A stretch of 35,395 bases of DNA from JBBKXP01 sp038251315 (GTDB taxonomy: Bacteria; Pseudomonadota; Alphaproteobacteria; Rhodobacterales; Rhodobacteraceae), in contig JBBSBK010000027.1 in the NCBI GenBank assembly GCA_038251315.1, positions 1 through 35,395 on the forward strand, read 5' to 3'. The notes below the pieces were generated by a model. The model was not told where the DNA came from. It did no database searches and saw nothing but the letters and a program-made list of their open reading frames with translations. Numbering within the stretch: position 1 is the stretch's first letter; each line of letters begins with the position of its first letter. Shown in pieces: positions 16,664 through 23,547 of this stretch. A program made the translations under genes and the position numbers.

Positions 16664-16750
16664 CCGTTACCTTCCCTCCGCCGGTGCTAACCGGTTCAGG
16701 TTCAACGGGTCTGCTTGCGCATCTCAGCCAGTGAAGGCACCCCGAGGTCC
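16664..16750 (-). ncRNA. TPP riboswitch (THI element) controlling thiBPQ
   Basis: On the minus strand the conserved TPP aptamer blocks occur in order: CGGGGTGCC (complement of 16736-16744), CTGAGA (complement of 16722-16727), TTGAACCTGAACCGG (complement of about 16691-16705) and GGCGGAGGGAA near 16671-16681. These are the pyrimidine-sensing and pyrophosphate-binding segments of the thi-box. The aptamer sits about 60 nt upstream of thiB. The family normally turns expression down when TPP is abundant, which fits a thiamine importer. Confidence 0.95.
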
Positions 16751-16842
16751 GATCAACGTAGGGCGATAGCAAGATAGGCGCAAGTGAAAGGTCTTGAGGG
16801 GGCGGCAACGCGCCGCTAGACCGATTGTAAAGGATAAGCCAA

Positions 16843-17945
16843 ATGTCGTTCAATACCTTCGGCCACCTGTTCCGTTTCACCACCTGGGGCGAAAGCCACG
16901 GGCCGGCCATTGGTGCGACGGTAGACGGGTGTCCGCCCGGTGTGGCGCTGGACGCATCGATGATCCAGCATTGGCTTGACCGCCGCCGCCCCGGCCAGAA
17001 CAAGAACACGACGCAGCGCCAAGAGGCCGACGCGGTGCGCATCCTGTCAGGCGTCTACGAGGGGCGGACGACCGGCACACCGATCCAACTGCTGATCGAC
17101 AACACCGACCAGCGGTCCAAGGATTATGGCGATATCGCCGAAACCTTCCGCCCCGGTCATGCCGACATCACCTATCATCAGAAATACGGCCACCGTGACC
17201 CGCGTGGCGGCGGGCGGTCGTCAGCGCGCGAAACTGCGTCGCGGGTGGCGGCGGGGGGTGTGGCGCGCGAGGCGATCCGCACACTGGCTCCTACTGTGCA
17301 GATTCGGGGGTATATGGTGCAGATGGGACGGAAAATCATCGATCGATCGCGCATCGACTGGGCCGAGGTCGAAAACAACGATTTCTGGTGTCCCGATGCC
17401 GCCGTGGCGGCCGAGTGGGAGGATTATCTCGATTTCCTGCGGCGCAAGGATCACAACTCGGTCGGGGCTGTGATCGAGGTGGTGGCGCGGGGCGTTCCCG
17501 CCGGCATCGGTGCGCCGATTTATGCCAAGTTAGACACCGATCTGGCCGCTGCGATGATGTCGATCAATGCCGTCAAGGGTGTCGAGATCGGCGAAGGGAT
17601 GGCTGCAGCCGCGCTGACCGGGCGCGACAATGCCGACGAGATATTCATGGGGCCTGAAGGTCCAATCTATTCCAGCAACCACGCGGGCGGGATCCTTGGC
17701 GGGATAAGCACCGGGCAGGATATCGTCGTGCGCTTTGCTGTCAAACCGACCAGTTCGATCCTGTCACCGCGCCAGTCGATCCGAATCGACGGCACCCCGA
17801 CCGAGGTTGTGACAAAGGCCGCCATGACCCCTGCGTAGGTATCCGCGCGGTGCCTGTGGGCGAGGCGATGATGGCTTGCGTCATCCTTGACCACATCCTT
17901 CTGGATCGGGGTCAGACGGGCGGGGTGCGCGGAATCATTGGCTGA
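16843..17945 (+). pseudogene. aroC: Chorismate synthase gene with a single-base frameshift near the 3' end
   Basis: Chorismate synthase (EPSP to chorismate, last shikimate step, needs reduced FMN). The reading frame from ATG 16843 (RBS AAAGGAT) is normal for 325 codons: GESHG near residue 16-20, RPGHAD, RGGGRSSARETASRVAAG split near 120-138, and RQSIRIDGTPTEV. At AAAGGCC (17814-17820) one G seems missing. As read, the frame ends after MTPA at a TAG (17836-17838), 331 aa. Restoring one G gives GRHDPCVGIRAVPVGEAM and runs to TGA 17943-17945, 367 aa, the normal family length. The lost segment contains the conserved GRHDPC motif with a catalytic Asp. Could be a genuine mutation, a sequencing error in a G run, or a programmed event. 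The restored tail overlaps the convergent EamA gene by 34 nt. Confidence 0.9.
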
Positions 17946-18799
17946 CGCGACAACTGCACTGCCAGAATGCCGATACCGACGATGCCAACCCCGATGATGT
18001 CATACGGCCCCAATCGTTCCGACAGCAGCACGGCGGCAACCGCGACACCAAAGAATGGGTTGAGGAAATGAAACGTCGCCGCCCGCACAGCCCCGATCCG
18101 TTGCACCAGCAGGAACCAGACCAGCGTGGCGCCTAAACCCGGCACGATGGTGGTATAGGCGAAGGCGACGATCAACTGCCACGTCCAGGTGATGTCGAAA
18201 GATTCGAACCACAGCGCCGGCCCCCACAGCACGGCGGACCCGACCAGCATTTGCAACCCGACGATCATCAGCAGGTTGCCCCCCGACGACGCGCCGCGCA
18301 TGGCCAGTGTCGCCACGGTCAATGAGACGACGCCGACAGCGCACATCGCGACGCCCGTCAGATCGACGCCGCCCTGCAGCCGCGCCCCCATGATGATCGC
18401 GACCCCGGCAACCCCGGCCAGCAATCCGGCGATGCCCAAAAGGCGGACCTTTTCGCCAAACAGCAGGCAGCCTGTCAGCGCCACCAGCAGGGGCATGGTC
18501 GATGCGATGATGGCTGCCAGCGATGCCTCGATGCTGCGCAGCGCGACAAAGTTCAGGCCGAGGTAAAGGGCGTTTTGGCAGACCCCGAACACCACGACGG
18601 CCTGCCATTGGCGCCGAGTCAGGCGGGCGGATTGGCCAAGGGCGCGGGCGATTGCGACGCCGATCAGGCCGGAAATCAGGAACCGCAGCGCCAATGCCGT
18701 GAGGGGTGGCGCATAAGCGACGATCACGCGCGCCGAGGCAAAGGCCGACGACCACATCGCCGCAAAGGCCAAGCCCATCAGGATCGCGCGAAAGTCCAC
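17912..18799 (-). CDS. EamA/DMT-family transporter
   Basis: A 295-aa inner-membrane protein with about ten hydrophobic helices arranged as two EamA repeats (about 5-138 and 150-285), the drug/metabolite transporter family that exports or imports amino acids, nucleosides or other metabolites. Typical marks are the first-helix WSSAF, an SLAAI.ASTMPLLVAL stretch near the end of repeat 1, and NPFFGVAVAAVLLSERL in repeat 2. The start is GTG at 18799, immediately after the VOC stop, so the two are coupled. Substrate unknown. Confidence 0.87.
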   Translation of the reverse strand: MDFRAILMGLAFAAMWSSAFASARVIVAYAPPLTALALRFLISGLIGVAIARALGQSARLTRRQWQAVVVFGVCQNALYLGLNFVALRSIEASLAAIIASTMPLLVALTGCLLFGEKVRLLGIAGLLAGVAGVAIIMGARLQGGVDLTGVAMCAVGVVSLTVATLAMRGASSGGNLLMIVGLQMLVGSAVLWGPALWFESFDITWTWQLIVAFAYTTIVPGLGATLVWFLLVQRIGAVRAATFHFLNPFFGVAVAAVLLSERLGPYDIIGVGIVGIGILAVQLSRQPMIPRTPPV

Positions 18800-19159
18800 T
18801 CAGGATTTGCCCGCAGGTTCCCACAATTCGACCGGATTGCCTTCGGGGTCGTGGATCCGGGCGAACCTGCCGATTTCGCTATTCCATTCCGCGCGGGTTT
18901 CGACGGTGACCCCCGCGGTTTGCAACTGTGCGATCATCGCGTCCATATCGGCGACGCGCAGGTTCAACATCCATCGTTTGTCGGCGGCGAAGTAATCGGT
19001 GTTTTCGGCAAACGGAGCGAAGACAGTCGGCCCCGCATGCTGCTGCCAGACGCTTTGGGTCATGTCGTCGATGCCCAAATTGTCTCGATACCATGCGGTC
19101 AGCGCGTCGGTGTCAGACGCACGAAAAAAGAACCCGCCGATCCCTGTCACTTTTTCCAT
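18800..19159 (-). CDS. VOC-superfamily (glyoxalase/bleomycin-resistance-like) protein
   Basis: A 119-aa single VOC domain made of two beta-alpha-beta-beta-beta units: GIGGFFFRASDTDALTAWY at the N-terminus and a C-terminal IGRFARIHDPEGNPVELWEP. Glu115 in VELWEP is the usual metal ligand of the second unit; the first-unit His ligand is not evident, so metal binding may be incomplete or in a dimer. Possible roles are a lyase, isomerase or dioxygenase acting on a small metabolite; it cannot be narrowed. The gene starts only 27 nt after the HU terminator and abuts the EamA gene. Confidence 0.85.
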   Translation of the reverse strand: MEKVTGIGGFFFRASDTDALTAWYRDNLGIDDMTQSVWQQHAGPTVFAPFAENTDYFAADKRWMLNLRVADMDAMIAQLQTAGVTVETRAEWNSEIGRFARIHDPEGNPVELWEPAGKS

Positions 19160-19187
19160 GTAACCGTCCTTTGCCTGCGAAAACGAA

Positions 19188-19214
19188 AAAGGGCCGCCGT
19201 TGGGGCGACCCTTT
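19188..19214 (-). terminator. Intrinsic terminator of the HU gene
   Basis: On the minus strand AAAGGGTCGCC (complement of 19204-19214) pairs with GGCGGCCCTTT (complement of 19188-19198), 11 bp with one G-T wobble and a 5-nt loop, followed by further T (complement of 19186-19187) and TTTT two nt on. It lies 36 nt after the HU stop. Confidence 0.85.
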
Positions 19215-19249
19215 CCTGATTTCAGGCGGGGTTCAACCCCCCAAAAACC

Positions 19250-19540
19250 TTAGCCGTTGACGCTGTCTTTCAGCGCTTTGGCGATGGTCATCTTGACGAC
19301 CTTGTCGGCGGGTTTCTTGATCTGTTCGTTGGTCGCGGGGTTGCGCACCATCCGCTCGGGGCGTTCGCGGCAATAGATTTTGCCGACGCCGGGCAGGGTG
19401 ACAGCACCGCCGCCGGATACTTCCTTGGTGATGATCGCGATCAGCGCGTCCAGCGACGCGGTCGCGGATTTCTTGTCCGTCCCGGTGTGTTCGGACATTG
19501 CAGTGACAAGCTGCGCCTTGGTCATCGGTTTCGTCGCCAT
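19250..19540 (-). CDS. HU-family nucleoid DNA-binding protein
   Basis: A 96-aa histone-like protein that bends and compacts DNA. Residues 6-45 form the dimerising helices (MTKAQLVTAMSEHTG...). The beta-arm region carries GVGKIYCRERPERMVRNPATNEQI split over 51-74, including the RNPATNE signature with the DNA-intercalating proline. The arm is followed by KKPADKVVKMTIAKALKD, closing the fold. A Cys in the GKIYCRE strand is slightly unusual where many HUs have Phe. Start supported by AGGAG 12 nt upstream. It has its own terminator downstream. Confidence 0.92.
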   Translation of the reverse strand: MATKPMTKAQLVTAMSEHTGTDKKSATASLDALIAIITKEVSGGGAVTLPGVGKIYCRERPERMVRNPATNEQIKKPADKVVKMTIAKALKDSVNG

Positions 19541-19675
19541 CTTCGTGGTCTCCTGTGTTCTGCCCTAACTGTGGGGCCTCATCTGCCGTGGTCTAACGGT
19601 ATGTAGTAGATCACCACAACGAAATGTGGTCGATTGCAAGCTATTTTCACAGGTTTTGGCTGAAATGGGGTCGTT
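19541..19675 (-). promoter_or_regulatory. HU upstream region with inverted repeat
   Basis: A 135-nt gap between amn and HU. It contains a perfect inverted repeat ACCACA-N6-TGTGGT (19613-19630) about 75 nt before the HU start, with a TTGCAA (19634-19639) next to it that could be a -35 element. No clear -10 was found. The repeat lacks a following T run on either strand, so an operator is more likely than a terminator. Confidence 0.35.
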
Positions 19676-21160
19676 TTACAAGAACGCCGTCTCTTCAAAG
19701 CTGCGCAACTTGCGGCTGTGGATGCGTTCAAGCGGCATATCGCGCAACTGCTCCATCGCGCGAATCCCGATCATCAGGTGGCGGGCGACCTGGGTTTTGT
19801 AGAAATCCGACGCCATGCCGGGCAATTTCAGCTCGCCGTGCAGGGGTTTGTCGCTGACGCACAATAGCGTCCCGTAGGGCACGCGAAACCGGAAACCATT
19901 GGCCGCGATCGTCGCGCTTTCCATGTCCAGCGCGATGGCGCGCGATTGCGACAGACGCTGCACCGGGCCGGACTGGTCGCGCAGTTCCCAGTTGCGGTTG
20001 TCGATGGTGGCGACGGTCCCCGTGCGCATGATGCGTTTGAGTTCATAGCCTTCAAGTTCGGTCACCGACGCCACGGCCCGTTCCAGCGCGATCTGGATTT
20101 CAGCCAGCGCCGGGATCGGCACCCAGACGGGCAGGTCATCGTCCAGCACGTGATCTTCACGCAAGTAAGCATGGGCCAAAACGAAATCGCCCAAGCGTTG
20201 TGAATTACGCAGGCCGGCACAGTGTCCGACCATCAGCCACGCATGCGGGCGCAGTACGGCGATGTGGTCAGTCGCCGTTTTGGCATTCGACGGGCCAATG
20301 CCGATGTTGACCAACGTGATGCCGCCGCCACCGGGCCGTTTCAGGTGGTAGGTTGGCATCTGTGGCAGTTTGGCCGGGATCGGCATCGCGGTGTCGGAGG
20401 CCGTGATCTCGACGTTACCGGGGCCGACGAAAGAGGTATAGCCGCTGTCGGGGTCGGCCAGCATCTGGCGGGCGTAGCTTTCGAATTCCTCGATATAGAA
20501 CTGGTAGTTGGTAAAAAGGACATGGTTCTGGAAATGATCGGCATCGGTGGCAGTGTAATGCGACAGGCGGGCCAGCGAATAGTCGATGCGCTGGGCGGTA
20601 AAGGGCGCGAGCGGGTGCGCCCCGTCGGGATAAGCATAGCCGAACCCGTTGACGATATTGTCGTGGGTGGTGGTCAGGTCGGGCACGTCGAACACATCGC
20701 GCAGGGTGAAATCCATTGCGCCCTCGTGCGGCACCGTGACGGCGGCGTCGCCTGCGACGGCAAAATGCACGGGCATCGGGATCGTCGATGCACCGATGGT
20801 CACCCCGACGCCGTGATTCTGCATCAGCAGGCCAATCTGCTGTTCCAGATAGGCGCTGAACAGATCGGGCCGGGTGATGGTAGTCGCATAGGCGCCCGGT
20901 TCGGCCACGTGGCCGAACGACAGGCGGCTGTCGGTGGTCGTGAAACTGGTCGTCGTCAGGCGGATTTCGGGATAGAAGGCGCGATACCGGGCCTGCGGCT
21001 TGCCCTTGCGCAGGGCTTCCAAAAAGTGGGCGGCCAGAAACGTCGTCGCTGCGGTGTACAGCTCTTTCAGACGCGCAACAGCCTTGGCCGCGTCATGAAA
21101 CGACTGCGGTGCGGGGACATCCGGCGTCAGGATGGGCATGGCCGGGTCAGACATGTTCAT
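19676..21160 (-). CDS. amn: AMP nucleosidase
   Basis: A 494-aa enzyme hydrolysing AMP to adenine and ribose 5-phosphate, a sink for excess AMP. The N-terminal AMP nucleosidase-specific domain (about 25-185) includes RYRAFYPEIRLTTTS. The C-terminal half is a PNP/UDP-phosphorylase fold: VNIGIGPSNAKTATDHIAVL, the VGHCAGLRNSQRLGDFVLAHAY segment (split), DMESATIAANGFRF for ribose contact, and CVSDKPLHGELKLPG with the catalytic Asp. Length is close to E. coli Amn (484 aa). The ATG at 21160 follows AAAGGAAA by 4-5 nt; an ATG two codons later is the alternative. Divergent from the catabolic operon. Confidence 0.94.
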   Translation of the reverse strand: MNMSDPAMPILTPDVPAPQSFHDAAKAVARLKELYTAATTFLAAHFLEALRKGKPQARYRAFYPEIRLTTTSFTTTDSRLSFGHVAEPGAYATTITRPDLFSAYLEQQIGLLMQNHGVGVTIGASTIPMPVHFAVAGDAAVTVPHEGAMDFTLRDVFDVPDLTTTHDNIVNGFGYAYPDGAHPLAPFTAQRIDYSLARLSHYTATDADHFQNHVLFTNYQFYIEEFESYARQMLADPDSGYTSFVGPGNVEITASDTAMPIPAKLPQMPTYHLKRPGGGGITLVNIGIGPSNAKTATDHIAVLRPHAWLMVGHCAGLRNSQRLGDFVLAHAYLREDHVLDDDLPVWVPIPALAEIQIALERAVASVTELEGYELKRIMRTGTVATIDNRNWELRDQSGPVQRLSQSRAIALDMESATIAANGFRFRVPYGTLLCVSDKPLHGELKLPGMASDFYKTQVARHLMIGIRAMEQLRDMPLERIHSRKLRSFEETAFL

Positions 21161-21364
21161 CAGTTTTCCTTTGTTCTTGCCCGCGCGAATCATCCACCGG
21201 ATGAACCAGCGGAGGCTTGAATTTCAGCCATGTCGGGGATGCGGGATATTCCATGCACCAGTTTTCCCCATTAGGCCGCTATGTGCAAGCCCCCCGGCGA
21301 TTGTCGCTTTCAGGCTTGGCACGGCGTCGCAGAACATGGTTCAAAGCGGCGACAGGAGGATGAC
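21161..21364. promoter_or_regulatory. Divergent region between amn and the acyl-CoA catabolic operon
   Basis: A 204-nt gap. It must hold promoters for both directions, but only the ribosome-binding sites are plain: AAAGGAAA for amn and ACAGGAGGA (21352-21360) for the class II aldolase gene. A TTGTCG at 21301 lacks a matching -10. No repeat was seen. Confidence 0.4.
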
Positions 21365-22111
21365 ATGACGCGCCACGCCAATCTGGATCACATTGCCGAA
21401 CGGGTCGACCTTGCCGCTGCATTCCGCTGGACGGCGCGGCTGAACATGCACGAAGGGGTGGCGAACCACTTTTCGTTGGCGATCAACGACGATGGCTCGC
21501 GGTTCTTGATGAACCCCAACCAGATGCATTTTTCCCGGATCAAGGCGAGCGACCTCATCACGGTCGATGCCAACGATCCAAGTACCCTGACCGGGCCGAA
21601 TGCGCCTGATCCGACAGCCTGGGGCCTGCATGGGGGTATGCACCGGGGAGTGCCACATGCCCGCTGCGCCATGCACGTCCATTCGATCTTTGCGACCGTG
21701 CTGGCCTCGTTGCAAGACAGCCGCCTGCCGCCGATCGACCAGAACTGCTGCACTTTTTTCAACCGGGTGGTGATCGACGAAAACTATGGCGGACTGGCGT
21801 TCGAAGAAGAAGGGGCGCGCTGTGCGACCCTGTTCAGCGATCCGCGCCAAAAGGTGATGGTGATGGGCAGCCATGGCGTTCTGGTCATCGGGGCGACCGT
21901 TGCCGAAACCTTCAACCGCCTGTTCTATTTCGAGCGGGCTGCCGAAACCTATATTCGTGCCCTGCAAACGGGCATGGCATTGCGGCGAATTCCCGACGAC
22001 ATCGCCGAGAAAACGGCGGCAGAATTGGAAGCCTACCCCGAACAGGATGTGCGGCATCTGGCGGAGTTAAAGGCCATTCTGGACGACGAAGGGGCCGATT
22101 ATGCCAAATGA
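21365..22111 (+). CDS. Class II aldolase/adducin-family protein
   Basis: A 248-aa zinc-dependent aldolase-fold protein. The metal site typical of fuculose-phosphate aldolase relatives is visible as HVHS (H104, H106) and H170 in GSHGVLV. The chain is closer to the adducin-like decarboxylase/aldolase branch, which lacks sugar-phosphate selectivity. A strong RBS (ACAGGAGGA) sets the start at 21365. The last 11 nt overlap the acyl-CoA dehydrogenase gene. In this context it may cleave or decarboxylate a hydroxyacid or ketoacid formed or consumed by the adjoining CoA enzymes; that is inference. Confidence 0.85.
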   Translation: MTRHANLDHIAERVDLAAAFRWTARLNMHEGVANHFSLAINDDGSRFLMNPNQMHFSRIKASDLITVDANDPSTLTGPNAPDPTAWGLHGGMHRGVPHARCAMHVHSIFATVLASLQDSRLPPIDQNCCTFFNRVVIDENYGGLAFEEEGARCATLFSDPRQKVMVMGSHGVLVIGATVAETFNRLFYFERAAETYIRALQTGMALRRIPDDIAEKTAAELEAYPEQDVRHLAELKAILDDEGADYAK

Positions 22112-23273
22112 GCTGGCCTATGGGCTGACCGACGAACACCAGATGATTGCTGACACAGTGCGCAGTTTCGTCGAGAAAGAGATTTATCCGCATGAGGCGA
22201 TGGTCGAACGCACCGGCGAGGTGCCCGACGAAATCGCGGCCGAGATCAAGCGCAAGACGCTGGACTTGGGGTTCTACGCCTGCAATTTCCCCGAAAGCGT
22301 TGGCTGCGCCGGACTGAATCACCTTGAATTCGCGCTGGTCGAACGCGAGTTGGGGCGCGGGTCGATGGCGCTGAACCACTTTTTTGGCCGCCCTCAGAAC
22401 ATCCTGATGGCCTGCACGGGCGACCAGATCGACCGCTATCTGATGCCTGCGGTGCGGGGCGAACGGATGGACGCGCTGGCGATGACCGAACCGGGGGCCG
22501 GATCGGATATCCGGGGGATGAAATGCGCGGCGCGACGCGACGGTGGCGACTGGGTGGCGAACGGGACGAAACATTTCATTTCGGGTGCCGAACACGCTGA
22601 TTTCGTCATCGTCTTTATGGCGACGGGCGAAGATGTGACCGGCAAAGGCGTCAAGAAGCGGATCACCGCGTTTCTGGTGGATCGCGGGACGCCGGGCTTC
22701 ACGATCCGGGATGGGTACAAGTCTGTCAGCCACCGTGGCTACAAGAACATGATTCTGGAGTTTGACGACTGCCGCCTGTCTAACGCACAGGTTTTGGGCG
22801 AAATCGACGGCGGGTTTGCCGTAATGAACACGTGGCTTTATGCCACCCGGATCACGGTTGCGACGATGAGCGTGGGACGGGCACGGCGCGTGTTCGACTA
22901 TGCGCTGTCCTATGCCGCCGAACGCGAACAGTTCGGCCAGAAGATTGGCAAGTTTCAGGGGGTATCGTTCCAGATCGCCGATATGATCACCGAAATCGAC
23001 GCCGCTGATTTGCTGACGCTGGCCGCCGCCGACCGGCTCGACAAGGGACTGCCGGCGAACCGCGAGATCGCCTCGGCCAAACTCTATGCGTCCGAAATGC
23101 TGTCACGCGTCACCGATGCCACGATCCAGATCCACGGCGGGATGGGGCTGATGGACGATTATCCGCTGGAACGGTTCTGGCGCGATGCGCGGGTCGAACG
23201 GATTTGGGACGGGACGAGCGAGATTCAGAGGCATATCATCAGCCGCGATCTGTTGCGGACGTTGGGGGCCTGA
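22101..23273 (+). CDS. Acyl-CoA dehydrogenase family protein
   Basis: A 390-aa flavoprotein with the three ACAD domains: N-terminal helices (about 8-120), middle beta domain with the FAD-binding AMTEPGAGSDI (127-137), and C-terminal helices with REQFGQKIGKFQ (275-286) and QIHGGMGLM (343-351). It would oxidise an acyl-CoA to a 2,3-enoyl-CoA using FAD/ETF. The position of the usual catalytic base (Glu of the YEGT motif in medium- and short-chain enzymes) is Asp370 here (IWDGTSEIQR). It overlaps the aldolase gene by 11 nt and is followed by a 274-nt gap with repeats before the next gene of the set. Confidence 0.9.
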   Translation: MPNELAYGLTDEHQMIADTVRSFVEKEIYPHEAMVERTGEVPDEIAAEIKRKTLDLGFYACNFPESVGCAGLNHLEFALVERELGRGSMALNHFFGRPQNILMACTGDQIDRYLMPAVRGERMDALAMTEPGAGSDIRGMKCAARRDGGDWVANGTKHFISGAEHADFVIVFMATGEDVTGKGVKKRITAFLVDRGTPGFTIRDGYKSVSHRGYKNMILEFDDCRLSNAQVLGEIDGGFAVMNTWLYATRITVATMSVGRARRVFDYALSYAAEREQFGQKIGKFQGVSFQIADMITEIDAADLLTLAAADRLDKGLPANREIASAKLYASEMLSRVTDATIQIHGGMGLMDDYPLERFWRDARVERIWDGTSEIQRHIISRDLLRTLGA

Positions 23274-23309
23274 CATGGTTTCGCCGTGCCTGCGGCTCGC
23301 CGACAAGGG

Positions 23310-23327
23310 CGAGGGGCCAGCCCCTCG
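23310..23327. repeat. Perfect 8-bp hairpin
   Basis: CGAGGGGC-CA-GCCCCTCG is a perfect inverted repeat with a 2-nt centre. It lies 9 nt before the first TTTTGGCC-type repeat, so the two probably form one composite intergenic element. It is 37 nt after the acyl-CoA dehydrogenase stop and could stabilise or end that transcript. Confidence 0.75.
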
Positions 23328-23335
23328 CGCTCCCC

Positions 23336-23358
23336 GGGATATTTTCGGCCAAAAGAAG
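23336..23358 (-). repeat. TTTTGGCC-type intergenic repeat, copy 1 (inverted)
   Basis: The minus strand reads CTTCTTTTGGCCGAAAATATCCC across 23358-23336 and matches copies 2 and 3 with a single mismatch (G for A in the centre, which breaks the perfect palindrome). It faces copy 2 across about 130 nt. Confidence 0.8.
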
Positions 23359-23487
23359 GTGCAAGAAGGTCATGCGTGAACCCCCTGCGCAGCTTCCCGC
23401 GACAGGGGGCCTTCTCCCGGCACGGTCATCGGCGTCCCCGCCTGTACCGTGGGGCCAGCTTGTCATGTTAACGTTAATACTCCGTAA

Positions 23488-23522
23488 CTTCTTTTGGCCA
23501 AAAATATCCCCGCCGGAGGCTT
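23488..23522 (+). repeat. TTTTGGCC-type intergenic repeat, copy 2
   Basis: A 35-nt element identical to copy 3 at 31984-32018. It starts CTTCTTTTGGCCAAAAATAT and continues through a CCCCGCCGGAGGC block. Its core TTTTGGCCAAAA (23492-23503) is a perfect 12-nt palindrome. It lies 25 nt before the synthetase start codon. Confidence 0.9.
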
Positions 23523-23547
23523 TCGTCACGCGGCACGCGGGGCGAAC

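Larger units (their letters stand above)
23274..23547. other. Repeat-bearing gap inside the catabolic gene set
   Basis: This 274-nt stretch holds no credible gene. It contains a perfect hairpin at 23310-23327, two inverted copies of the TTTTGGCCAAAA repeat (23336-23358 and 23488-23522), and between them a GC-rich segment with CATGTTAACGTTAATA near 23464-23479, an AT-rich island that could serve as a promoter for the downstream synthetase. No strong RBS precedes the ATG at 23548 (GGGGCGAAC). Confidence 0.6.

Noticed and set aside
21317..21331. A TGGCACG...CGCA string resembling a sigma54 promoter before the catabolic operon
   Set aside because: The GG to GC distance is 9 nt instead of the required 10, and the -12 half lacks the TTGC core.
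23310..23522. Inverted repeat copies as ends of an insertion sequence or MITE with internal gene
   Set aside because: The 130-nt interior encodes nothing, no target-site duplication is visible, and copy 3 occurs alone.
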